From NCBI RefSeq assembly GCF_963555915.1, contig NZ_CAUVXL010000014.1, positions 1 to 64,000 on the forward strand: a stretch of DNA of 64,000 nt, in the 5' to 3' direction. How positions within the stretch are numbered: the first letter of the stretch is position 1; each line of letters begins with the position of its first letter. This DNA comes from Protofrankia sp963555915 (GTDB taxonomy: Bacteria > Actinomycetota > Actinomycetes > Frankiales > Frankiaceae). A program made the position numbers and the translations under genes. Below the pieces are notes generated by a model that saw nothing but the letters and a program-made list of their open reading frames with translations, had not been told where the DNA came from and ran no database searches. Positions 26,753 to 35,327 of this stretch are shown here, piece by piece.

Positions 26753-29179
26753 ATGGATCTTTTCGTCGGCCGGGAAGCCGAGTTGACAGAGGCGTTACGC
26801 CTGCTCTTCACCCGGGGCGAAGGGTCGGTGATCGACCTTGTCGGTGTTCACGGCCTGGGTAAGTCCATGCTGATCCGACAGCTGGTCAGTCGGGTTGAAG
26901 GCGCCAACCGGGTATACATCTTCAACGAGGACATGTCCGCGTTCCGGCGGGAAGGATTCCGGGACGCCTACGGCCCCCGCGCCTCTGCCCCCGTCCTGTG
27001 GGAGACATTCGCGCGAACACGAGAGCTGATGCTTCGGGTGACCGATCGTACCCGAGCTCGGGAGTTCGCTGGTTTCCGCCAGCTGTGCGAGCGTGAGGCC
27101 CGGCTGCTCGGCGGTGCACCGAAGACCGAAACGGGTGTGCGCGACACCCCCGAGAGCGACGACCAGGAAACGGTGAAGGCTCGGATCCGCCAGTCGCAGT
27201 CGGCCATTGACGACGCTTTCGTCAGCGGCTGGGCGGAATGGAGCCGGCGTCGGCACATCCTGATCACCATGGATTCGTTCGAACGTATCGTCGACGACGA
27301 GATGGGTCACTGGCTGGCGCGTATGGCGCTGCGCCTGACCAACACTCTGGTCGTCATCGCCCGGGTGCCCTCACCGCACACGTTCTCGACCGGATCGGAT
27401 CGCTGGTACGTCCGGGCGCTGCCCTATCTGTCTCGCGACGAAGTCGTCCTCTACCTCGACCAGACCTTTGACGGTGCACTGCGGCCAGGTGTCGCCGATG
27501 TCGTCCACGATTTCACGGCGGGACATCCCGGTGGCCTGTCGCTGGCGGCGAAGCTGGTCAGCGAGACGGGTCCGGACAAACTGGAGGCGTCGGACCTGCG
27601 GCGAACTCTTCAGCGGCTACCGGACGATCCGTGGGAGAAATGGGCCGGCCTCGTCCGACTGATCATCGACGCCGTCCGGGACACCCGGCTGTCGAAGGCC
27701 GTCCATGCCTGCGCTGTGGTGAACACCTTCGACGAGCCGCTACTCGCCGAACTGCTGGCAGAAGGCGACGACGGGTATCCCGATGTGGGAACCGTCATTC
27801 AGACGCTCAAAGGATACGGCATCGCCGAACAGCTGGTCGCGGTCGCCGACGAACCGTCCGACCGTTTCCGCCTGCACGAGTTCATCCGGCTTTCCCTGAG
27901 CCGCGAACTGCGGACAATGCACCCCCGCATCTGGCAGGACCTGCACCAGCAGGCCGCCCAACATTACTTCCGCCTCGTGTCGGAATGGGAGGACGAAACC
28001 ACCGGCACCTACAGCTCCTGGTATCGCTACGAACACCCCCGCTGGCAGGCCTACAAGCGGGAGTGGTTGTTCCACGCCCGGCGGGTGTCCCGGAACCGCA
28101 CGATCACCCGGGCACGTTTCGCGCTGGTGTTCCTGGAAGCCTACTGGTGGTGGGGGTGCTACTGCCCGTTCGACTACAACCGGCGGCTGCTGGAGGACTG
28201 GGAACGTACCTGGCACCAGGAGGACTCGCTCGCCGGGAACGTCGGCTCCGTCGCGACCGCAACCCAGCGTAATCCGGACGATCAGTTGGGCGAAGCGCTG
28301 GGCTTTGTGCTGGACCATTATCCGCCCGGGTACCTCAAGACCGACGCTCCCTGGAACGACATCCGTAACCGGCTTCTCCTCGTCCAACGTCTTTGCGGGC
28401 TGGGCCGTGGCGCGCGTGTTGACGCCACTGCGGAAGAAGAACGGGAGCTGCTGCGAGTCAATGGCCTGATCAGGATATTTCTCGCGCACACCAGGCGATT
28501 CCGTGACCCGGCGGACCTGGCCGCGAACCGTTACTACAAAGAGGCGCTGGCTGTTTTTGAGGAACTCACGGACGACTGGAACGTCGCCTGGCTGCTCTTC
28601 GAAACCGCGGACCTCGCGCTGGAACGGGAGGCTCTGGAGGAGGCGGTCACCCGTATCACCGCCGCGGCGCAACGCCTGAAACGGCTCGCCGCGCAAACAG
28701 ATGACTGGGACGAGGAGTTGATCGCGAACCTCTTCCGTGTGCGGGCGGATGTGTACTGGGCATCAGGGAAGACCGACGAGGCATTCGCCGACTACCATCG
28801 TGCTGTCGTCCACGCCTATCGGTTCATGGGTGTCCCGCACCCTCCGGACAATTACAACCTCGTTTTCTACGAGGAGATGACAACCCGGACGGTGAGTCGC
28901 CTGTGCGAGATCTTCAATCACTCCGGTGTCGATGAGGCAAAGCGACGGGCCGAGCTGACCGGCAGTCAGCTTTCGGGTGGTGAGCGAACCGGCACAGATG
29001 ATGTCCACCGAATGTTCGACCGTTCGGACATACGCGCCCTACGCGTCTGGTTGTTCCCGCGCGGGCCGGAACCCGCCGAGTTGAGGTCAGCGGACTCCGC
29101 CTTCATGGACGAATGGAGCGTCTTCGACGAGGACGAGCCACCGTCGGACGCCGATGTGGAGTCCCTTGCCTCCGGATAG
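26753..29179 (+). CDS. STAND-type P-loop NTPase with helical repeat C-terminus
   Basis: 808 residues from ATG 26753 with GAGGGGAC upstream. The N-terminus MDLFVGREAEL and Walker A GVHGLGKS (31-38), then a Walker-B-like ILITMDSFERI and a GHPGGLSLAAKL motif, give the STAND/AAA-16 pattern seen in NB-ARC-like ATPases. After a winged-helix region (KGYGIAEQL... FRLHEFIRLSLSREL), the last 400 residues are helical and rich in Trp, Tyr and Arg, with TPR-like pairs (ADVYWASGKTDEAFADYHRAV). There is no recognisable effector domain at either end. STAND proteins act as ligand-triggered switches, some in phage defence; this role is inference. Confidence 0.8.
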   Translation: MDLFVGREAELTEALRLLFTRGEGSVIDLVGVHGLGKSMLIRQLVSRVEGANRVYIFNEDMSAFRREGFRDAYGPRASAPVLWETFARTRELMLRVTDRTRAREFAGFRQLCEREARLLGGAPKTETGVRDTPESDDQETVKARIRQSQSAIDDAFVSGWAEWSRRRHILITMDSFERIVDDEMGHWLARMALRLTNTLVVIARVPSPHTFSTGSDRWYVRALPYLSRDEVVLYLDQTFDGALRPGVADVVHDFTAGHPGGLSLAAKLVSETGPDKLEASDLRRTLQRLPDDPWEKWAGLVRLIIDAVRDTRLSKAVHACAVVNTFDEPLLAELLAEGDDGYPDVGTVIQTLKGYGIAEQLVAVADEPSDRFRLHEFIRLSLSRELRTMHPRIWQDLHQQAAQHYFRLVSEWEDETTGTYSSWYRYEHPRWQAYKREWLFHARRVSRNRTITRARFALVFLEAYWWWGCYCPFDYNRRLLEDWERTWHQEDSLAGNVGSVATATQRNPDDQLGEALGFVLDHYPPGYLKTDAPWNDIRNRLLLVQRLCGLGRGARVDATAEEERELLRVNGLIRIFLAHTRRFRDPADLAANRYYKEALAVFEELTDDWNVAWLLFETADLALEREALEEAVTRITAAAQRLKRLAAQTDDWDEELIANLFRVRADVYWASGKTDEAFADYHRAVVHAYRFMGVPHPPDNYNLVFYEEMTTRTVSRLCEIFNHSGVDEAKRRAELTGSQLSGGERTGTDDVHRMFDRSDIRALRVWLFPRGPEPAELRSADSAFMDEWSVFDEDEPPSDADVESLASG

Positions 29180-29187
29180 CGGCTGCG

Positions 29188-29919
29188 TCACGGCGCCGAC
29201 GAACCGGCTGGGGCGGGCAGTCCGAGCCGGGTCGCGAGCCACGACGCCTGCCAGCGGCGTTCATCGAGGTAGGGGTCATCGAGGTGGGCTGCGTCGCCGA
29301 GGATGGCGCTGCGCTGGTTGGCGGCGCGTGCCGCGATGTAGGCGAGTGCCGCGGGAGGGTCGACGTCGAGCGACTCAAGCGCGTCGATCACGTATGCCGA
29401 CAACAGGTTGGCCGTGGAACCGGGATCCTGGACAGCTGCCTCGATGCCCGCGCGAGCATGCTCGTCGAGCGAGTCACCCTTTCCCTTCTGGCCGATTCCG
29501 TTCTGGCCAAAAGCTGCCGCCGCGGCCTCGATGCTCTCGGCAAGCGCGGCCAGGCCGGCGTCGCGCAGTTCGGCCGCCGCATGGTAGGCGACCCGGCAGA
29601 CGCAGGCGACACTGAATTCCCGGGCAGCCGCCCGCGTCCATTGCTCGACCCGCGTGCCGAGCCGACCGCGTCTGGCCACGACCTTGTTCTCGTGGATGAC
29701 GAGCGGGCCGTCGAGGTCTATCCGCCAGAGTTCCTCGGTGAGCCAGTAGGGCAGGTCCTCGACCCGGCAGGCGTGGATACCGTCCCTGCACGGCACCACA
29801 TCTCCGGCTCCGGCATTGACCTCGGCGTCAACCCAGGTTCCCGGCACCGTTCCCCAGTCATAGCCGGTGAACGGGCCCGTCCCCGCCGGACGGAGGAACT
29901 TGTAGTAGCTCATCGTCAC
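29188..29919 (-). CDS. Conserved actinobacterial protein of unknown function
   Basis: 243 residues from GTG 29919 (overlapping the previous stop) or ATG 29913. It starts with YYKFLRPAGTGPFTG and contains DGIHACRVEDLPYWLTEELWRIDL, a pattern I know from conserved actinobacterial unknowns. The C-terminal half is helical and Ala-rich with AAARAANQRSA. It is last in the GNAT - ECF sigma - anti-sigma operon, so it may be functionally tied to the sigma factor. No enzymatic motif is visible. Confidence 0.78.
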   Translation of the reverse strand: MTMSYYKFLRPAGTGPFTGYDWGTVPGTWVDAEVNAGAGDVVPCRDGIHACRVEDLPYWLTEELWRIDLDGPLVIHENKVVARRGRLGTRVEQWTRAAAREFSVACVCRVAYHAAAELRDAGLAALAESIEAAAAAFGQNGIGQKGKGDSLDEHARAGIEAAVQDPGSTANLLSAYVIDALESLDVDPPAALAYIAARAANQRSAILGDAAHLDDPYLDERRWQASWLATRLGLPAPAGSSAP

Positions 29920-30161
29920 GTATCACGAACCCGTTCGACCACTGCGGCCAGCCTGTCCGCCAGCCCCGCGGGAACCACCACGGTGGCCGCCGCCGTCAAC
30001 GCCGCCAACGATCGTCGCACCCGGTCACTGTAGGCAAGACACGGCGGGCAGAAAAGCAGGTGCTGTTCGAACGCATTCTGATCACTGTCGGTCAGCTCTG
30101 CGTCGTACCAGGCGCCCACCAGATCGAAGATGACCTCACAGCTGACGTCCCTCGCCCTCAT
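29916..30161 (-). CDS. Zinc-finger (zf-HC2) anti-sigma factor-like protein
   Basis: 81 residues. The zinc-binding anti-sigma pattern is intact: Cys8, His34, Cys38, Cys41 in HLLFCPPC. A moderately hydrophobic segment, LAALTAAATVVVPAGLA, follows but may be too weak for a membrane helix. Its ATG overlaps the stop of the sigma-like gene by 4 bp, which is the usual order of ECF sigma and cognate ZAS-domain anti-sigma genes. Confidence 0.85.
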   Translation of the reverse strand: MRARDVSCEVIFDLVGAWYDAELTDSDQNAFEQHLLFCPPCLAYSDRVRRSLAALTAAATVVVPAGLADRLAAVVERVRDT

Positions 30162-30799
30162 CGGCGCTCAGCCCCGGAATCGACGGCCCTGCACTCTTCA
30201 TCGAGGTAAGCGACGTAGGCCTCCCGGGCGCTGTCGAGAAGTCTGCCCTGGTCATCGGGTTCCGTACCCGTGATGGGAGCGGCCTCGGTCGCCGACAGCT
30301 TTGCCGCGTCCCGGAGGATGAGCAGCGTCCGCTGGTTCAGCGCAAGGCGACGCACCGCATGACGCACCTGTTCGGCTGTGGGCACCCAACCGGCTGGCCA
30401 GGACGACACGTCAACGTTCCACCATCCCGCCCAGCGGTCATCCGGCGGCAGAAAGAAGCCCGCTCGCGATGGCTCTGGCTCTGGCGATGGCTCTGACTCT
30501 GGCGATCTCGCGGTGGCACTGTCGGTCGTGGCGGCGGCGTCATCGAGTTGGCCGTCCTCCCGCATCAGTCTGAGGACCGCGCCGAGCAGGGCGACCCGAA
30601 CCGGTGGATCCGGGTCGGCCACCACCACGGCAACGGTGTCGAGCCAGGCGCGTTCGACCACCGCGACCACCGCGACGGCTTCGGGACACGCACCGACCGC
30701 CTCCGCGAGCAGCACCGCAAGCGCGTGGTCGGTGTTCATCAGCGTGTCGACGGCCGCGCCATCCCCCCTGGCGAGTGCGGTTCGCAGTGCTCCGGTCAC
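30158..30799 (-). CDS. Divergent ECF-type RNA polymerase sigma factor
   Basis: 213 residues from GTG 30799, overlapping the GNAT gene stop. Region 2 is weakly kept (VAVVERAWLDTVAVVV at the usual DVVQExWLR position). The linker FLPPDDRWAGWW and region 4 (LALNQRTLLILRDAAKLSATEAAPITG...REAYVAYLD) are clear ECF marks. Between them a Ser-Glu-Pro repeat linker comes from an 18-bp tandem duplication near 30467-30505. Promoter specificity is unknown. The anti-sigma gene follows directly. Confidence 0.82.
   Translation of the reverse strand: MTGALRTALARGDGAAVDTLMNTDHALAVLLAEAVGACPEAVAVVAVVERAWLDTVAVVVADPDPPVRVALLGAVLRLMREDGQLDDAAATTDSATARSPESEPSPEPEPSRAGFFLPPDDRWAGWWNVDVSSWPAGWVPTAEQVRHAVRRLALNQRTLLILRDAAKLSATEAAPITGTEPDDQGRLLDSAREAYVAYLDEECRAVDSGAERR
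30467..30505 (-). repeat. 18-bp in-frame tandem duplication in the sigma factor linker
   Basis: Two copies of an 18-bp unit (gatggctctggctctggc with one change) encode the SESEPSPEPEPS linker between sigma regions 2 and 4. Confidence 0.85.
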
Positions 30800-31494
30800 C
30801 TGCTGACCTCGATGAACCTCGGTATCTCCGCCACACGATCAAGCGGCCACAACGGGAGCCTGCCGTCATCGCCCCGCTGGCAGAACTGCCGTAGCACCTG
30901 GTAGTCAGGGTCGGCGGTGAGCACCTCGCTCCCCTCGCACAGCTCGAAGTACTCGTCGAGGAAGACGCTCACGATCTTTGCCGACACGGTCTGCGCGGTC
31001 TCGCCGAGACAGATCAGCAGCATGTCGAAGACCCGTGGCACGTCAGGCCGCAGGGACGGCTGAAAGAACGGCATGGGGACAAGCGTGGAGCCCGTCCGGT
31101 GGTACAGCCTGAGCCGCGCGTCGGGGTCGCCGTAGACATTCGGCTGGTGAAAACGCGGATCCTCGATCTCGGCGATCACCAGAGACGGCCCGATGGCTGC
31201 CCGCCATCGGGGGATGACGTCGGTGAGCAGGGTCTGACCGATGCCCCGGCCACGCGCCTCGGGCCGCACCGCGATATAGCTGAGCAGGAGTACCCCTGAT
31301 CGGGGATAGATCTCGCCCAGCATTCCCCCCAGCGGGGTCTCGCCATCGAAGACCAGCGCGCCGGGACCCAGATCGCCGGCAGCGGCCTCACGCAGCTCGT
31401 CCCAGGTAATGAGTTCATCCGGTGGGAAGGCCGGTGTCAGCACCTCTGCGTAGAAGGCCTCCAGCGCTGGCTCGCTGACCTCGGACAATTTCAT
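30796..31494 (-). CDS. GNAT-family N-acetyltransferase
   Basis: 232 residues from ATG 31494, where the GNAT fold begins (MKLSEVSEPALEAFY). A GTG at 31554 would add 20 residues, but its GAGGGG is too close. The acetyl-CoA loop reads VRPEARGRGIGQTLL, and the core strands GALVFDGETPLGGMLGEIY and LLLSYIAV are visible. The C-terminal part (LFLDEYFELCEG...) is longer than in minimal GNATs. It heads a four-gene overlapping operon with the sigma/anti-sigma pair. The acceptor substrate is unknown. Confidence 0.85.
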   Translation of the reverse strand: MKLSEVSEPALEAFYAEVLTPAFPPDELITWDELREAAAGDLGPGALVFDGETPLGGMLGEIYPRSGVLLLSYIAVRPEARGRGIGQTLLTDVIPRWRAAIGPSLVIAEIEDPRFHQPNVYGDPDARLRLYHRTGSTLVPMPFFQPSLRPDVPRVFDMLLICLGETAQTVSAKIVSVFLDEYFELCEGSEVLTADPDYQVLRQFCQRGDDGRLPLWPLDRVAEIPRFIEVSR

Positions 31495-31755
31495 GATCTT
31501 CAAACCGTTCTGGACACGAGCGCCGATCCACTGGGTCTCCCCTGGCCTGACCACCCCCTCATCTTCACCTGTTCGTCAGCACCTGACCAGCACCCGGCCG
31601 ATCCAGCAGCCGCTTGATCGGCATCCATCGGATCAACGTGCACCGGACGAACGTCCACCGCGGTCCACCGCTTATACCCGTCGCATACGGCGTGCACCTG
31701 CCCAGGTACGGCGGAGTAATCTGGCCGGTGTCAATGGGAAAGGACGTGGCTGGGA

Positions 31756-32655
31756 ATGCCGAAGGCTACAGTCAGCATGGCTGTCCGAGTGCCGGACGCT
31801 CAGCTCGTGAGCGCCTATGACATGTGGTACGAGTTCGTGAAAGACGCGTGGGATGACGGCCACGGCCGTGGCCACGATGACGTTGAGATCTCCGTCGTCG
31901 CGCTGGAGTTGTATCCATCGGGGATGCCCGCCCGGCCCGTCGCCCGTCGCCTGGCCACGCCCGACGGGAATGCGCTGGTGTTCCGGCCGGAGTGGTTCAG
32001 CAGGTATGACCCCGAGCAGTCCGAACATGGCAAGATCATCCTTAGCGGGCCCCGGCGTGAGGTCTTCGATTTTTCCTTCGACTACCGCTTCCGCCCGCCG
32101 CGGGCGACGCTGGTAGTCGATTTACCGGACGAACGGATGTCCCGTACGATTCTCGACGTGATCGGCGATTCGACTTCGGTGGTACCACGTGCGCGCCAGC
32201 CCGAGGCGGCTGACGAAGGATGGGCGGGCGACACGACACAGCCGACGATTTTCATTGGACACGGCGGGCCGAACGAGATGTGGCGCATACTCAAGGACTA
32301 CCTGGCCGAGTTCGGTTACCGGGTGGTGACCTTCGAGAGCGAATTCCGTTACGGCCGCTCGGCAGCAGACGTCGTATGGGAGATGCTTCAACAGGTGGAC
32401 TTCGCGTTACTCGTCCACACCGCTGATGACGAGACGAAGCTCGGCACCGTCCGGTCGCGCCAGAACGTGGTACACGAGACCGGGCTGTTCCAGGGCAGGC
32501 TGGGCTTTGAAAAAGCGATCATCGTTCGGGAAGAAGGCGTTGAGGAATTTTCCAACCTCGCCGGAATTCAGGAGATCAGATTTCCCAGCGGGAGTATAGG
32601 GGCAGCCTTCGGCGAGGTTCACCGCGCCCTGCGCGGCGTTTTTCCCGCCCGCTGA
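31756..32655 (+). CDS. TIR-like nucleotide-binding effector (PF10137-type) with unknown N-terminal domain
   Basis: 299 residues from ATG 31756; ATG 31786 is possible and the ribosome binding site is weak. From about residue 163 the sequence is the predicted nucleotide-binding TIR-like domain: TIFIGHGGPNEMWRILKDYL, VVTFESEFRYGRSAADVV, TADDETKLGTVRSRQNVVHE and TGLFQGRLGFEKAIIVREEG, with the likely catalytic Glu241 in HETGLF. In CBASS systems this domain is an NAD-consuming effector (family knowledge). Residues 1-150 are of no known family and would be the sensor or partner-binding part (inference). No cGAS-like cyclase gene lies nearby. Confidence 0.85.
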   Translation: MPKATVSMAVRVPDAQLVSAYDMWYEFVKDAWDDGHGRGHDDVEISVVALELYPSGMPARPVARRLATPDGNALVFRPEWFSRYDPEQSEHGKIILSGPRREVFDFSFDYRFRPPRATLVVDLPDERMSRTILDVIGDSTSVVPRARQPEAADEGWAGDTTQPTIFIGHGGPNEMWRILKDYLAEFGYRVVTFESEFRYGRSAADVVWEMLQQVDFALLVHTADDETKLGTVRSRQNVVHETGLFQGRLGFEKAIIVREEGVEEFSNLAGIQEIRFPSGSIGAAFGEVHRALRGVFPAR

Positions 32656-32745
32656 CCCGCCCGCTGACCCGCCCCCCGTACAGCCGCCGCCCGGCCGGGC
32701 CTGCAGAACCGGACTACCGACCGCGGTTCAATCACAGGCCAGGTG

Positions 32746-33183
32746 TCAGGCGATGGCGCCACGGGGAGCGATCCAGACGTGTGGCTGCCCGGTCGTGGCG
32801 GCAATGTGTTCGAAGTCTGCGTCGTAATGCAGGATTACCGCGCCGTGGTGTTCGGCCACGGCGGCGGTAATCAGGTCGATGACTCCGGCGGCGCGGTGGT
32901 GGCCTCGGGCGGCCATCCGGATCTGGACATCACGCGCCCGGTCGGCGATGACCTCGCTGACCGGTAACGTCACGTAGAGGGTTCGGCGGCGCTCGGCGAT
33001 CGTGCGGACGTCGGTAAGATCACGACCGGAGTAGCCGGCTTCCAGGTCGACCGTCACGCAGGTGGCCGCGGCCCGATCCGCGATGAGCCCGGCGATGACA
33101 TTGCGGATGGCCAGATGACCGACCCGCGCGTGCGCCGAGGTGTCGATCAGATAGAGCTGGCCGGGACCGACCGGGACGGTCAC
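32746..33183 (-). CDS. vapC: PIN-domain ribonuclease toxin (VapC-type)
   Basis: 145 residues. Acidic PIN residues appear in LIDTSA (Asp14), in the central VDLEAGYSG, in VIDLITAAVA and in HYDADFE, so the nuclease site looks complete. VapC toxins cleave tRNA or rRNA and are blocked by VapB. Its start overlaps the stop of the antitoxin gene by 4 bp. Confidence 0.9.
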   Translation of the reverse strand: MTVPVGPGQLYLIDTSAHARVGHLAIRNVIAGLIADRAAATCVTVDLEAGYSGRDLTDVRTIAERRRTLYVTLPVSEVIADRARDVQIRMAARGHHRAAGVIDLITAAVAEHHGAVILHYDADFEHIAATTGQPHVWIAPRGAIA

Positions 33184-33389
33184 CGACGAGCCTGGCGCAT
33201 GATCTCCTGATCGGCGATGTCCGGACCGACGCCGAGGGCGTACGGGTCATCAAGCAACTGTTCGATACGACGGCGACGATTGGCCACGAACTCGAGCGCG
33301 GCGTTGACGGTGTCCTTCTTCGTCGTGGTGCCCAGCTCCTTGGCCGCCAACGCCAGCGCCTCGTCGTCAAGATCGATCATCGTCTTCAT
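33180..33389 (-). CDS. vapB: VapB-type antitoxin
   Basis: 69 residues from ATG 33389; ATG 33401 lies inside the probable -10 box and is rejected. The start MKTMIDLDDEALALAAKELGT is a ribbon-helix-helix VapB of the MT-type, followed by TVNAALEFVANRRRR. A TATGAT box at 33397-33402 (minus strand) would start the mRNA at or next to ATG 33389, so translation is probably leaderless. An inverted repeat over this promoter suits autoregulation. Confidence 0.88.
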   Translation of the reverse strand: MKTMIDLDDEALALAAKELGTTTKKDTVNAALEFVANRRRRIEQLLDDPYALGVGPDIADQEIMRQARR

Positions 33390-33395
33390 ATATCC

Positions 33396-33421
33396 GATCA
33401 TACAGCCCGAGCAATATGATC
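33396..33421 (-). promoter_or_regulatory. vapBC promoter with palindromic operator
   Basis: Arms gatcata (33396-33402) and tatgatc (33415-33421) form an inverted repeat with 12 bases between. One arm carries the -10 box TATGAT, and a TTGTTG box lies 18 bases further upstream on the minus strand. Binding of VapBC here would block its own promoter (inference from family behaviour). Confidence 0.6.
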
Positions 33422-33451
33422 AACAATACGAAAACAGTATGTGATTCCCGG

Positions 33452-34021
33452 TCAGCCTGCGATGCGGCGCAGCACGTTGCGATCGGTGTGCTCGACCACG
33501 CCATCCCACCGGGCATGTGTGATCAACGTCTTCTCGCTGTAGGCGAAGACACCGTCGGCCTGCACCGTCACCGTGACCTCAAAGCCGGTCGTGCGGGCGG
33601 CCTTCGCCAGGTAGAGGTTGGACAGAATGCCGTAGGTCTCCGACTCCACCTCCGCCCGCATGGTGAAGCTGGTCGCATCCGGCGCCGCGGTGCCGCCGGC
33701 CAGCACACTCTGGCCGCGGGGCACGGTGAAGCACCGCATCACCTGGCCGGCAACGGCATCCCACAGCCAGTAGCCGAGCTCGGTGTGGAACGGGTTCTCC
33801 TCGCCGATGCGCCACGCGGCGGTGCGGTAGTCCAGGCCGTACAGCACCTGTGGGCCGTTCTCCACCGGGCCGAACGGCTTGAGCGACATGCGCTCGCGGA
33901 ACGGTGTCTCGACGATGCGGCCCTCGGCGTTCGAGAAGGCCACGTCCAGACCCTCGTCGCCCTCCCACTCCCCGGCCAGCGCCGCCAACGGCCCGAACTC
34001 GGTGGCCTGCACGCTCTCCAC
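33452..34021 (-). CDS. Nitrobindin-like / FABP-family heme-binding beta-barrel protein
   Basis: 189 residues from GTG 34021 with GAGGGG upstream. It has LAGEWEGDEGLDVAFSN, FGPVENGPQVLYGLDYR, FHTELGYWLWDAVAGQVMRCFTVPRG and VTVQADGVFAYSEKTLI, a ten-strand barrel pattern of the actinobacterial FABP/nitrobindin family. Relatives bind heme or small hydrophobic ligands. It appears to be a single gene; no partner is evident. Confidence 0.82.
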   Translation of the reverse strand: MESVQATEFGPLAALAGEWEGDEGLDVAFSNAEGRIVETPFRERMSLKPFGPVENGPQVLYGLDYRTAAWRIGEENPFHTELGYWLWDAVAGQVMRCFTVPRGQSVLAGGTAAPDATSFTMRAEVESETYGILSNLYLAKAARTTGFEVTVTVQADGVFAYSEKTLITHARWDGVVEHTDRNVLRRIAG

Positions 34022-34212
34022 TCGGAACCCCTCTTCACCCGGCTCGAACCTCCCGGACCGTCACAGTCCGACAGCCAGGACGTTACCGGTCGACTCCGGT
34101 AATGCGGGCGGATCCGGCAGATTTCGGCCCGTGAGACTGGCGGCATCCGAGTAGATGGTCCCGGAACTTCGTGGGTGCGGGTCCGGCCTGAACGGCCAGA
34201 AGCTCCGACTAA

Positions 34213-34956
34213 TTACAGAAAGTAATCATCATCGGCAAAGGTGGGTGGCGCTGCCTGCGGGGCCAGGAAGTGGAAGTTGGGCGGCGGGCCGACTGTGCGT
34301 TCCAGAGTCCTGATGACCTCGCGAGGGTTATCGTGCGGGCCCGAAATGAAAAACGGCTTACCGTCCTTACCGAAGGTGATGGCTGACGGTCCTTCCCACG
34401 TACCGAGGTGGTCGGCTGCCTGGGTGAAGTCGGCGTGGGGTTCGAAACCGAGGCCGCGGGCGTACTCGACGGCGCCGAACACAATGTGCCGAGCGAGCTC
34501 GATCGGCGCGTCCTGCCATCCGTGCGGGTAGGTGGAGAAGTAGTCCGGCAGGAACCGCCGCAGATCCAGTTCGTTCTTGATGTCGGGGCCACGGACGTTC
34601 TTGACGCCCAGGCAGTAGGCGTCAACCAGGTAGCCGCACACCGATACCTTGTCCCAACGGTGCCTGCGGGCGACCAGCACACTGACCAACCCGCCTATGC
34701 CATCCTCCGACGCTGCTTCATCTTCGTCCACCCAGCCGCGTGACTGGTCAACAGCGAGTCCCAGACTCCAGCCCACGTTGATCCAGCAACCAGCGACTTC
34801 CGGCTCACCCGCTACGGCGTCCCGCTCCGCGGCGACGACTCGTACCAGGGAGGCGACGACCGAGGGCGGCACGCCAAGGGCGCGGGCGATCGCCTTCGGA
34901 GGCTTCCCCTCACTGCGCAATCGACGGACCTGATCGAGTAGCTCTACGTCGCCCAT
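34213..34956 (-). CDS. Helix-turn-helix protein of unknown function
   Basis: 247 residues from an ATG with no clear Shine-Dalgarno box; TAAAAT 9 bases upstream suggests a near-leaderless transcript. The N-terminal 45 residues form a helix-turn-helix (RSEGKPPKAIARALGVPPSVVASLVR). The rest contains WINVGWSLGL, DKVSVCGYLVDAYCLGVKNV and WQDAPIELARHIVFGAVEYA, which I have seen in conserved actinobacterial unknowns without assigned function. A regulatory or nucleic-acid role is a guess. Confidence 0.72.
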   Translation of the reverse strand: MGDVELLDQVRRLRSEGKPPKAIARALGVPPSVVASLVRVVAAERDAVAGEPEVAGCWINVGWSLGLAVDQSRGWVDEDEAASEDGIGGLVSVLVARRHRWDKVSVCGYLVDAYCLGVKNVRGPDIKNELDLRRFLPDYFSTYPHGWQDAPIELARHIVFGAVEYARGLGFEPHADFTQAADHLGTWEGPSAITFGKDGKPFFISGPHDNPREVIRTLERTVGPPPNFHFLAPQAAPPTFADDDYFL

Positions 34957-35304
34957 GGGAGCGGTATTTTATCAAAGCCGCCTCGGCTGGCTCGAACTCC
35001 AACAGTTCGCGAGCCCTTTGGATGTGGAGAGGCGCGGTGTCCTCGCGAGATTCGGTCACCGTTCGTAGGAGTCCGTGATCGCAGGCCGGCGACCGGCACG
35101 GCTGCCGTGGGAACACCGGCGAACAGAACACGCGGATCATCGGCACCGTCGTGCGGCTACACAGAGAACAACGGACCGGAGCCGGCCAGGTCACGATCTC
35201 CAGGTACAGCGAAGCCGACCCCGCCGACATACGACGCATTCGGATGGAGTTGGCCGCCGAGGACTACGACCGGGCACTGCGAGCGCACAGCCGCCAGCTG
35301 CCGG
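34957..35304. other. Region between the HTH gene and XRE-TPR gene, with a duplicated gene fragment
   Basis: 348 bases hold the promoter of 34213-34956 and the left copy of the 150-bp repeat. Open frames on both strands (34910-35239 minus, 35075-35458 plus) look like shadows of the fragment. Confidence 0.5.
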
Positions 35305-35327
35305 CTACGCGGCTTCTTGCTGGGTGA
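35073..35327 (+). pseudogene. Gene fragment, 3'-truncated copy of a small unknown gene
   Basis: The plus frame ends ...EADPADIRRIRMELAA... and stops at 35325-35327 inside the 3' end of the XRE gene. Its last 150 bp (35156-35305) match 42341-42490 with 11 mismatches. Changes in the second half are synonymous (Ile, Leu, Ala codons), so this was a real coding sequence. The frame has a stop just upstream and no good start. The protein family is not recognised. Confidence 0.6.
35156..35305 (+). repeat. 150-bp direct repeat, left copy
   Basis: 139 of 150 positions match 42341-42490 in the same orientation with no indels, counted by eye. The match begins at gctacacagagaac in both copies and ends at ctgccggc, where the left copy runs into the end of the XRE gene. 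Confidence 0.9.

Noticed and set aside
34910..35239. Cys-rich minus-strand ORF as a zinc-ribbon protein
   Set aside because: It is antisense to the duplicated fragment, whose plus-strand frame shows synonymous substitution between copies.
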